From positions 124,001-188,000 of the forward strand of contig OZ004584.1 in assembly GCA_963924555.1 (NCBI GenBank): DNA of 64,000 nt, given 5' to 3'. The stretch's first letter is position 1. Each line of letters starts with the position of its first letter. Shown here one piece after another: positions 34,725 through 57,574 of the stretch. The stretch is from Crambe crambe. Taxonomy: Eukaryota; Porifera; Demospongiae; Poecilosclerida; Crambeidae. Below the pieces are notes generated by a model. That model was not told the DNA's origin, did no database searches, and worked only from the letters and a program-made list of their open reading frames with translations. The position numbers and the translations under genes are program-made.

Positions 34725-35713
34725 TACTTCTGGTTCAATGTCTTATCCTCCCCCTAACCCCTCCCCTTTCCCCTCCATACCTCCTCATCATTCAGTTATG
34801 ATCACGCCCCACCCCCTCATTCCATTACTCTGGACAGTGTTCACATAGAATCTTTCAATACCCCCATTGACCTCAAGTCTGTCAGCAAATGCAATTATCC
34901 AAAAAATGCAACATTATAAATCAGTATGGTTGATATAATCCAAGTGTGGGTAGGGCTTGGGGAATGTTTGTGCGAGTTTTCTGGACCACCCAGGGAGATT
35001 GTATAGGTATATGATGGTTTGGTATGGCAGGAGCTGCACAAGTGGTAATTCTCTTTGTTCATAAAGTTGTAAAATTGAGTATCAAAGGTGGACAATATCC
35101 AGTGACATGATTTTACAGGGTACTTATTGAAACCATAAAGCTTAGAGCTTAGGGCCACATGATTATGCACATAAACCACTGCACATACATGTGCAAAAAA
35201 TCGCTGCATGCATTTACAATAACATTAGAGAGGAAATAAATAGTTTTTGATTGGTCAGTCACACACACAAGTATATCTTTGTCACACACACATAAAGTTA
35301 TGTCTGAGTGGAGACACTACTCACTGTAATGTACACAAAATTGACTAAACAGAAACAATGACTTTAAAATCTCAATAGAAAATAATGACTGGAGTAAAAA
35401 AAATTGTGTGAACAAAAATCAGCAAGTGGTGATATAGCATGGGATGGGATAAAAGCTAGTATTGTATTGTTTTTTTGTGCAGCACATTATGTGAACATGT
35501 ATTTGGAGTTTGAGAAAGAAGAACAAATATAGATTGAAATTCTTTGATACACATTATACACTGGCAGTCATCATGTGACTGTCATGTGATACAGATTTGT
35601 TGGTAGTTGGTTGTCAGATGAAAGTGTAAATAAAATAATGAGGTGATAATAGGACATACATTGTAGGAGTGTTAGGCGAGATATTATGATAGAGCTAGTC
35701 ATGTGACTAGATG
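34725..35713. other. Convergent 3' intergenic region between GLB1L2 and PARD3
   Basis: 989 bp between two stop codons. It is AT-rich and holds the probable 3'UTRs of both genes. Several TCATGTGA-type octamers occur (about 35573-35590, 35698-35707). I see no gene or RNA structure in it. Confidence 0.5.
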
Positions 35714-48351
<12,638 letters not shown>

Positions 48352-48951
48352 CTTGATCTTGTATCTCGTAGCTAGAGACACGGCCTGAGGCGTTGCGAGC
48401 TTGTTTCCTTGCAGGCGATTAGCTAGCTAGCTAGACTACCTCACAATGCATTTAGAGTGGATGAAAGTTCTTTGTTGATTTTAGCTCCTTCTTTCTCGCA
48501 ATGAGCTCCGCAGACACTACAAACCAAGTTTGCAGCTTTACAACTGAAAAACTAATTAGAGTAAAGTGGGCCGGCCCACACATGCCCGGCCGGCCCCAAT
48601 TTAGTAAGTCACATGCAAGTCATGTGATCGAATTAAAGTCTAGTAGGCGTGTCAATAAAAAATTAAAAAATTAATGTAACCATGAGACACGCCCCTTTTT
48701 TGTGGCTGCAACTTTATTTATGCAGACGTAGTCTAGTGTATTTTGCTTAAAGAGAGAATTTGTCAAGTTACTTGCAGTCAACTTCGCCATCAAACATTGA
48801 ATGGAATGCACTACTTAGCTTCCAATTTCTCATAATAACAGGTAGGACGGGACAGGACAGGACAAAAAGAAAAAAACAAAGTGATCTGCTGGCACTGACC
48901 CATCGCTTGGGTCAATCTCTCCGTCGAATAGGAAAGACTTTGCTAGCAGCC
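48352..48951. promoter_or_regulatory. Divergent promoter region of PARD3 and the GT31-GT7 gene
   Basis: 600 bp between the PARD3 start (48351, minus) and the next start (48952, plus). It contains a GGGCCGGCCC-type palindrome pair (about 48569-48597), TCATGTGATC (48618-48627) and TTTTGTGGCTGCAACTTTAT. It presumably holds both 5'UTRs and a divergent promoter; no motif proves this. Confidence 0.45.
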
Positions 48952-51900
48952 ATGCGTTGTGTGAGCAAGTGTTTCATAGGTTCCAGAAACTTTCGTATGT
49001 ACTCGCTCCTGCTGATAGGAGTTATGGTGGGCCTCTCCCTCTCTCTCATGCTACAGTCCTTCGCAAAACTTCACAAAGGTGACACTTTAGTTGATGCGCG
49101 AAAAAACGCCAAATCTAGAGACTCGGACAGAATAGGGTTCTCTAACCTCCCGCATAGAGACCTCGGTGAAGACCAGGAGATAAATCAGCAGATTAATTTT
49201 GGGGATTACAATTATGAGAGAGAACTTGAAGGAAGACAACAACAGAGATATAATAATCCTGTGTCAGAATTGCAACCACCACCATCGAAAGCTCCATCCC
49301 CAGCCACTCTAGGTAGTCCATCTCTCACTGTTCCTGAGGCTGTCCAATTGAGGAAGAGAGAGTACCAAAGCAAAAATTGGCAAGGGAGAAACGTCCGAGA
49401 GAGTAACGAGGATGGTCTCCCTCCTAATAAACTCTCTGACGAGCTTGCTACTCGGCAGACACTCCTGGTGGCTGTGATTACATCAGCAGCTCAACTGATT
49501 TCTCAGACACTGGCCATCCAGGGGACTTGGGGCCCTGAAGCTACTCAAGTGATATTCTTTGTGGGGGAAGGGAGTACCCTGCCACACCTCCCGCATGGAA
49601 TGAACGTGATTCAGCTAGAAGGAGTGGACGATGAGATTGGGGGGTGGGAGATGAAGGAAATCGCAGCCATGAAATATCTTATGGATCACTATGTGGATAA
49701 AGTTGATTGGTTTATGATAATCGGAGATCGGACGTATGTTGTTACAGAAGAGTTGGAGAAGAAGTTGGAAAATGTGGATCCTCGTGTGTCTGTTTACATG
49801 GGGCTTGCAGGAGAGATCTCGGAGAACGGGAAAAGCCTGTTGTGCAGGAAGGATCCGGGGATCATTTATAGTCGGACACTACTGGAGGGTTTGCGTCCAT
49901 ACCTGCCCATGTGCTGGCCAAGACAGGGAGAGACCAGCTCACTGGGTGGCTGCATTTCTACTATGGGGGTCAAATGCACACAAGCAAAGGAGGTAAGCAG
50001 TAAAATTGTTGTAACATCAACATTGTGATGATGTGATCTTGTTGGCATAAGGAAAATAATGATGATTTTAACGAATTGTATTAACTACTTTGTTTATATT
50101 GTATGAGTTGATTCGTCTGGGGCCACCACCTGCCAACCAACAGTTTCACTTCTTGTTGAAAATTTGGCAAAAAATGGGTTACATGATATTTCAAATAGAT
50201 TCTCTCTCTCTCTGATAAGATAATATCTTGTTTTTTTGGTAGAATAGAAATAGACTTTGATCTTTCCTTGTGGTAAGCTCAGACAGGTGTGTGACTACTA
50301 TTGAGGTTGCAACAAAAATTAATGTGGTTATGAAACCAGTGACTGCACCTTTGAGGCTTAATTTCATAATCCATGTGGTGATGTTTTGATTGTAACATAT
50401 GAGATCAGCTGTTTGTTTGTTTGTTTGTTTATTAAGTGAATATTTGGTTTCATAATTGCAGTGAGAAGTTCATGTGTGTAGGGATCTGCACCCTAGCCCT
50501 GCAGGGCTTGAGTCATCTAAAATTAAAGAATGGGTGATCAAAGTGGTATATGCTTCAAATTAATCGGACATGACAGATAATGAGTGTTTATACCCTATGA
50601 TCAAGGTGCTAAGGGGGGTGTTAGTAAGAGTAGATGTAAACACATGAGGCTGAGCAGCTATTCCATGTAGGATAGCAAGGAACTAACTTCATTCGATGTT
50701 CCCTCTAGTGAAGAAATGAGCCCTCTCCTCTTCCCTCCTATTGGTACCCACCAGCTGAAGCATATTTTTTAAAGCACATTATTTTCGAGCTCTGCATGCT
50801 CTCTTGTGCATCATCAAACTTGCTGCTGATTCAACAGGGGTCTCAGATGCATAATATGCTTGCCAGCAAGCTGGAATGACAGGCTGGAAATAAACTGCTA
50901 GTTGTCTTCAATGAGTTCATGGTGTGCATGTCTGGACTAAGGCCAGCACACATTCTTCACAAATTAACACTTGACACTTGTGTAGATAAGGAGGGGGAGT
51001 GAAGATAGTAATGTCCACAGCATGGTTCACTGTTGGGTTTATTTATCAGCTGCTCCAAGAATCTGGTTAAACCACCACAGGCACCACCATACAGTTCAGC
51101 TCAGAGAGAGTAGTAGTAGTAGCATATTAGGAATTGTCCTTTAGAGTTGGAGGAAGGATAGGCATGCAGATATACTCTCAGTACAACGGAACTGACAACT
51201 GTCTATATACACCCTAGAATTACTACAGTATTGGTATTTTTATTTCTAGATCAACTCTTTTTATACAAACATTCATTCCAGGCTCCATAGTCACATGACT
51301 TATGGCTGTGGGCACATGACTGCATAGGAGAATGACTGAGCACTACATCATAGAATGTTGAGCCTAGTGCTGATTTTTACGTTAGTGACCAGAATTTTAA
51401 AATTTCCATAATTCAGTGTTGTACATTCCTCAGACTCCTGGTCCCAGGTTAATTGAGTATCTGATTGCAGGGAAGAGACTGACTGATTCAATCAGTGAGT
51501 GCCTACAACCTGCATCAAAGGACATGTGGCTGGTGATCCCATCAGTCCCACAAATGACCACATTCATGGAATGTTGGACAGTAACCTAGTTATCCTTGTC
51601 TTTGTATATTAAATCCCCTTCATGTATTCATAAGTAACCCTCTTCAAGCTGCATGATTGACTCTGATCTCACCAAACAATGTTATGAAAGGTAGCATGCA
51701 TTGGCTACTTCTCAACTTACACTGTTTGCTGAATTCTCATCAATTTTTAATTCATTACAAAATCACTTCAAATTGCACTCTCCACTTTTTTACCCCCTTT
51801 GTTTTTTGTTTCTTGGGTTGCCATGGTGAACCCTATGATGATAAGTATTGTGTTGGTGTAGAGTGTAGAGTGTTGTGGATAGCACAGGTAGTTCCAGGCT

Positions 51901-53652
51901 TGTTGGCTAGTCATGCTCTTATTCATAGTTAATGTGTTAGCATTGTTTAATATTCATTGGTTGTCTCCATATCATAGTGTCCAAGTATAATATGATATGC
52001 CCTCCTTTCCCTCTCCCCCTCCCTCCCTTTCCCTTCCCCCTCTCCCCTCCCTTCTCCCTCTCCCCTCCCTCTCCCCCTCCCTCCCTTCTCCCTCTCCCCC
52101 TCCTTCCCTTCTCTCTCCCTCCCTCCCTCCCCTCTCTTCCCTCCTCCCTCTATCTCTCCTCCCCTCTCTACAGACACAGGAACTGTTTCTTCCAGAAGCC
52201 AAACTCCTAATAGAGTCGTCTTCGTTATTCCAGCAACGTGATCTTGCAAAGGCAGTGGCCATCTCTCCAGTCCAGTCCCCCAAGTATATGTACCGTCTCC
52301 ACAGCTTCTACAAGGAGCTCCAATATAATAGAACCATGGAGAAGGCAAAACTGGTTGCAAACAAGATGCTAGCCTCACAGCCTTTCATTCCTTCTCACCT
52401 TCGCTCCACTTTCCAGCTCCATGCCTCCACTGCCACGTCCCCGCAAAGTCCCAGCCACGCCTCTCAGCAGCAACAAAAACTTGATGGGGGTGTGGTTATC
52501 CGCCCACGACACATTCCAAGAAATAAATTTGAGGTAAATTACTGGGAGTATTTCAATCAGACGAGGTTGATGTCAATCATGCACGAGTCACCAGCTCGAG
52601 GCATCATAGGAGGGATTCGGGAGGAGGCTCGATTCGCTCTCACCAAAGCCATTTACCAAGCCAATCATGGAATTCCACAGGCTCAGCGATACATTTTCGA
52701 TAAACTTGAGAACGGATACCACCGAGTGGACCCCATGAGAGGTTCAGAGTTCATTCTTGATTTCATCTTTCGGAAGCAGTCCGATAAAAGTGTCAAGATC
52801 AAAAAAAGACTTTCTATTCTTCGTCCGTTTCATGAAACAGTAGTCCCCATAGAAGCACCCGAAATGCTCCCCACTGTCAACTTCCTTGTGACCCTTTCGG
52901 GTTTGAGTAACCGGCTGGAGCACTTCCTGATGCAGTATGAGAGGAACGTGCTTCAACTAGGAGAGGATGCTACCCTCACCATCGTCCTGTTTGAGAGTCC
53001 AGATGCAGCCAAAGTACGATTTATGGTCCAGCAGTACCTCACACGTTACCAAGGTGCTAAGATGACTGTACTTGACATTCGAGGAGACTTTGCCAGAGGG
53101 GTGGGGCTGCATCATGGAATGGAGAAATTCCAGGAGGACCAGTTAATGTTTATCGTTGATGTGGATCTTGATATATCAACAGATTTTTTACAGAGATGTC
53201 GACTGAATACAATCAAAGGCAAACAAATTTATTTTCCAGTTTTCTTTAAACTTTATAACAAGGAGTTTGTTGATCGCTATCACCACAAGAGAAACCACAC
53301 CCTTTTAATCTCACGGCACAGAGGACATTGGGCCCACTATTCCTATGGGATGGTCTGCATTTATGCCTCTGATTACCGAAAGTCGGGAGGTTTTGATGTT
53401 TCCATGCGAGGTTGGGGGGAAGAAGATGTGGATCTATTAAACAGAGTCTTGAAGAGTGGACTAGAGGTATTTAGAGCACCTGACCCTGGCCTTATTCATA
53501 ACTGGCACAGTAAAAGTTGTAACAAGGACAAAATCTCTAATCCAGCTGTGTACGAGCACTGCCTGCAATCAAAAGGTGAAAACTTAGCTGACAGAATCGA
53601 ACTGGCACAGTACGTGTTTGAGAATGAACTTAAGAAAGGGAACACGTTATAG
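48952..53652 (+). CDS. Chondroitin synthase/polymerising-factor family protein: degenerate GT31 plus intact GT7 domain
   Basis: Two exons, 48952-49992 and 52174-53652, join in phase to 839 aa. The ATG at 48952 is chosen because a type II membrane anchor (YSLLLIGVMVGLSLSLML) follows it. The N-terminal GT31 (beta-1,3-GlcA transferase) fold is recognisable (LLVAVITS, TQVIFFVGEGS) but key motifs are lost: the usual DDD-x-Y reads IGDRTYV, CMGGPG reads CRKDPG, and EDVELGRC reads SSLGGC. The C-terminal GT7 (beta-1,4-GalNAc transferase) domain is complete: IVDVDLDI (DxD), FLQRCRLNTIKGKQIYFPV, GWGEEDVDLL and LIHNWHSKSC, closest in wording to CSGALNACT/CHSY. It likely acts in the Golgi on chondroitin-type chains, either as polymerising partner or GalNAc transferase. 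Relation to CHPF is plausible but not decided by sequence alone. Confidence 0.85.
51985..52172 (+). repeat. Pyrimidine-only tract before a 3' splice site
   Basis: About 180 bp of CCCTCTCCCT-type sequence with almost no purines leads into CTCTACAG (acceptor for the exon at 52174). The rest of this 2.2-kb intron (49993-51984) is AT-rich with scattered repeats and no gene I can support. Confidence 0.88.
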
Positions 53653-54039
53653 CATATCACCGTGTCATAGGAATGGGAATTAAATTATTGACATGGGAAT
53701 GGAAATCACTATAGAGCTCAAATTCAAGTCATCATAAATTATTTTTGATTCTGCTGATTTTTTTGACAAGTGTAACTGTTTTTACACATCTCCAACACAA
53801 TATTGCAATTTAAAATTGACAGCACTTCAAATTGAATACCTTATTATTATTATAATTATACCAACATGAAAGATTAGTATTATAGTTGGTGGGGACTAAA
53901 TCAAAAGTGACTAAACAAAGAATATAAACAGATAAGCATTTGCTAAGCAGATTATAAAACATTTTCATTCTAGCTATAAAAAGGAGCAGGAGTCATGTCA
54001 AAATGTACGAACACTATGTCACACGATGATCACATGACT
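53653..54039. other. Convergent 3' intergenic region
   Basis: 387 bp between the GT31-GT7 stop and the stop of the membrane-protein gene on the other strand. It is AT-rich, with short TTATTATTATTATAATTAT runs. Nothing else is recognised. Confidence 0.5.
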
Positions 54040-57000
54040 TCAGAGGTAGCGAGTGAAGCTGTAGATTCCTGTTTGGAAGAGGATGAGGAAGCAGAAGGAG
54101 ACGGCCGTAAAAATGGCCCACCAGAGCCAGGGGTACACCGGGATACCAAACATGGTAGCCTGCACAAAAAGGTCACGATGATCACATGACTGTATGATGT
54201 TGTTACATGATAGTCACATGACGATGGTCACATGACTAAGGAGAAGCTCACCCTTAGCCTGACAGCCTGAGTGAGGGTAATGTAGGAGTCCAATTCCAAC
54301 TGCGGAGTGGAAGCATAGAGTTGGGGGCGTGCCCTGAGTTCAGGCCCCATCCCCTTTAGGCTCAGACAAGCATCAGTTACACGTGCCGCCTAAAAAAAAA
54401 AACAACCAAACAAACTTAAGCACACACCCAAAGGTTTGCCACACCCACCAGTATGAAAGGATTGCCACACCCATCCCACCCTAAGTACCTGTATGAAAGG
54501 GAAAGTGACAAGGCCCATCCAGAGGATGACATTGAAGGCGGCCGTGACTGTGGGGAGTTCAGTGGAGACCAGGGTAGAGCGAATCACATCTTCACCACTG
54601 ATTGCATTCAAGTTGATGATGGCTGAGGGAAATGATAGGAGAATTAAACAGGGAGGGGGAGGGAGGAGGAGGGAAGAGGGGGGAGGGAAGAGGGGGAGGA
54701 AAGGATACACACACACACCTGTGATGCCAGCAGATCCCAAGTTGAAGAGGATGAGAGCAGTGGCTGTAGCTGTCTTACCATTTAGGACACGCAAGTATTT
54801 ACGAGACTCAATTATGTCCTACAGGCATGAATAGAAATCTATAAGAGTCTATTTGCATTCACCAGGCACCTTTTACTACAACTGCCTCAATTCCTGACCA
54901 AATTTCAAACACCAGCAGAGAGAGTGGATAATTGGCTCTCTGTTGATGCTAGAAAATTTGAGAAAGGAATGATCAAGGTGCCAGGTACATGTAAAATAGA
55001 GTATGTTCATAATATTCATGTGCTTGAGACAATTTGAACATATTTGGTTCACCTTGATTGACCCATCCAGTCCAGCAGTGCCATAACCTTTGTCCTGTAC
55101 CAGCTTCTTGATGGCTCGGAGAAGATGAATGTTCATCTCACTCTGACATGCATAGTTCATCACTGCAGCAACATACACAAGGTCGAAGAAAAGGAAACCA
55201 ACGATGGCCAGAATAACCAAAGTATACTTCGCTGCTCCATTGAACCTGCACACAAGTTAAAGACTATGGTAAAGGGTCACCAATATGTGAATCTAGGCGC
55301 TAGGTGTGGTATATAGGTGCTAGGCATGGATGCTTTGAAATTTCCCAAGATCTTGGGGAAATTTTTCACATTAACAGTGAGTCTAGACATCATGTTGAAT
55401 GCTTAGTTCCACATTTGAGTGTTAATGGTCTCGCTTAAACATTTTTGGTAGTCTATTTTCCCAAAACTTTCTATTTTCCCAAGTTTATATAATTATAGAC
55501 TTGATATAACATGGCTAAGATTTTATCGTGACTGATTTAGGTTTTAGTTAGGCATCCTACTGAGTATCATTGGTCTCACTTAAAAATTTTGGAAATTAGT
55601 AAAACGCTGAAAAAAATTTTTTGTGACTGATATACAGTTGAAAGTGAGTCTAAGCATCATGCTGAATGCTTAGATTCACATAGAGTGCTAATGTTATTCA
55701 GTGTTGAAAAATAAACAAGTTACATGACCAGACAGTCTAGTCGAAGGGGGTGCTAGCTACTTTGTGGTGACTCACACAGTGGTTTCTCCCCATCTTATGA
55801 TGGTGTCACTGTCCCAGTAATGAACAGAGAAGGCAGTCATGATCCGCACACAGAAAGACAGCACCACCCACAACACTCCCATGATAAAGTACGTTCTAAT
55901 AAAACCGAAAAGATGGTAACATACATACCTTTACCAGTGACTTACATGATGGTAATCACTAGGCAGTTGGCAGTTCCTTGGCCAGCACTCTTGATGAATA
56001 CCTGTAACCATAGAATATATTCTAAATAATGCTCACCAGAGGAGTTACGCTGTTGTTGTTGTTTTTTAAACCGACCTTGCTAGCAAGGTTGGTGAGATAC
56101 TCTGTCTCCTCTTTGGAGAAGAGGTAGATGCCAAAGAGGTAGGAAGAAATGAGGAGGAGATCAGTGAGGATGAAAACACTGATCAGGTGGTCTTCACAGC
56201 GAATCACTCGCACCATTGTGCCATCCATATTGGTGACATTTGTCGGCAAGGTCTAAATACAGTACACAGAATGCTGCAATCTGATTGGTCAATTCCAGGG
56301 TGCTATATCACATAGTGTCCCGCTGTCCTACCAATGAGGTAGTTCCCCTTTGCTCTCAGAAAATTAGTCAACTACTTGGAAACAGTATACTTAGACACTT
56401 CAATCAACAGTATTTGTTAGTAGTGCCCTCGTTGTACTTAGGCTGCTTCAACCTAGGGCCAACAGGTTTCTAAAATATCATAGATCCTTCGGTCTTACAT
56501 CCCACAAGTGCACATCTTTGCTGACTCCACCCACTTACACTGTCTCTACGGAAACAGGAGAGGATTTGAGTGATGCAGGTCCCAATGATGATAGTCATCC
56601 AGAGCAAGACCAGTAGGAATCGCAACACCCTGTGTACCAATCTCTCGTCTGTGCTCAGTGGAATCCAACCAAGCTACGTAGGGGAGGAAACACCAAAGTC
56701 AGTATTGCATTCCCTTTGTCATAAAGGCAAGCTTTGATAAGTGTCATGATTAATTAACCCACCCATCCTGATACTCACCAATTTCAGTACTACTTTATAT
56801 GGCCGCAAAACAAACTTCTCCGTCTTTTCCAGAGCAGCTGCTGTTGGATCAGTACCCTAGCAGATCATAAGATTAGATTAACACACACCAACCTCCCTTT
56901 TTTATTTATTTTGTTATTATTTTTTTTTGTGTGTGTGTGTGTCCAGAGCTAGCATGGGACAAATTATCCTTGGCATTGAAATTTAATTTGGTGGTGGTTC

Positions 57001-57358
57001 CTTCACATAATTATGTTGGTTTTAGTTAGCCACCTTTTTCATGCATAATTTGGGGTGGAGAGGACTCATTAATGTAACCACACCCTGCACCTTATCATAA
57101 AAATGACAGCTGGGAGAATGGAAGCTTGCTGCGTAGTGCTGCTAGCTAAACTAGAACTATAGATCTTACCACATTCAGAAAGTCGTCCGCACCACCTCCT
57201 AAGCTTCTCTCAACATCATCTGGTGCCAGCGCGGAAGATCCCGACGCCTCAAGAGACACAAACTCTTGCTGACTAGTTTTCTTCTCTAGTCCGCTCTCTT
57301 CCATTTCCAGCAATTCTACAGTATCCAGCTTTTTGTAATGGTACTTGACCTTTGGCAT
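54040..57358 (-). CDS. Seven-transmembrane protein, possibly gustatory-receptor-like
   Basis: About 11 exons, roughly 430 aa. Exon 1 (57170-57358) starts MPKVKYHYKKLDTVELLEME and is soluble and acidic. The next exons encode RPYKVVLKLLGWIPLSTDE and then seven hydrophobic segments: LLVLLWMTIIIGTCI; LISVFILTDLLLISSYLFGI; VITITYFIMGVLWVVLSF (over an intron); YTLVILAIVGFLFFDLVYVA; TATATALILFNLGSAGIT; AAFNVILWMGLVTFPFI; and WLWWAIFTAVSFCFLILFQT, followed by a very short tail ending TRYL (stop at 54040-54042). There is no signal peptide. A roughly 60-100-residue cytoplasmic start with a 'RPxxxxLxLLGxxPL'-like motif and a short tail after the seventh segment recall the insect GR / GRL ion-channel superfamily. 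That assignment is weak and needs structure prediction. An intron (about 55255-55775) carries a dispersed repeat. It is head-to-head with PDIA4. Confidence 0.6.
54640..54710 (-). repeat. G/A-rich stretch (pyrimidine in gene sense) in the 7TM gene intron
   Basis: GGGAGGGAGGAGGAGGGAAG-type sequence followed by a short (CA)n run. In the sense of the 7TM gene it is a C/T tract in the intron upstream of the exon ending at about 54623. Confidence 0.7.
55320..55700. mobile_element. Dispersed repeat related to the GLB1L2 intron element
   Basis: It contains GCATCATGCTGAATG.TTAGATTCACA, AATGGTCTCGCTTAAA and GACTGATTTAGGTTTTA, which also occur in order or inverted at 32060-32340. The copy is degraded and its ends are unclear. 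It lies within an intron of the 7TM gene. Confidence 0.55.
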
Positions 57359-57574
57359 CTAGGCATTTAATAAGTCACGTCGCATGCACGTGCATATAAG
57401 TTTGTGGGCGGGGCTAGGGTGGATTGTATAATATACAGGGACCGCCTCAAAACACGTGTCCGTATGTCTTTGGGTACTGGTTTGGGGGCGTATTAGGGGG
57501 TGTGGAGCTGAAAAAAAAAAAAAGGCGAAGAGAATCGTTCTAGATAGAGCTAGAGGTGTGGGGAGACTTGGAAG
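57359..57574. promoter_or_regulatory. Divergent promoter region of the 7TM gene and PDIA4
   Basis: 216 bp separate the two ATGs. It contains CATGCACGTGCAT (57383-57395), CACGTG again at about 57456 and an A-run at about 57512-57523. CACGTG E-boxes are the only recognisable sites. Shared control is inferred from spacing. Confidence 0.45.

Noticed and set aside
51977..52173. Pro/Ser/Leu-rich N-terminal extension of the GT7 exon
   Set aside because: This is the intronic pyrimidine tract; the acceptor CTACAG at 52173 and phase-0 join to 49992 give a clean protein.
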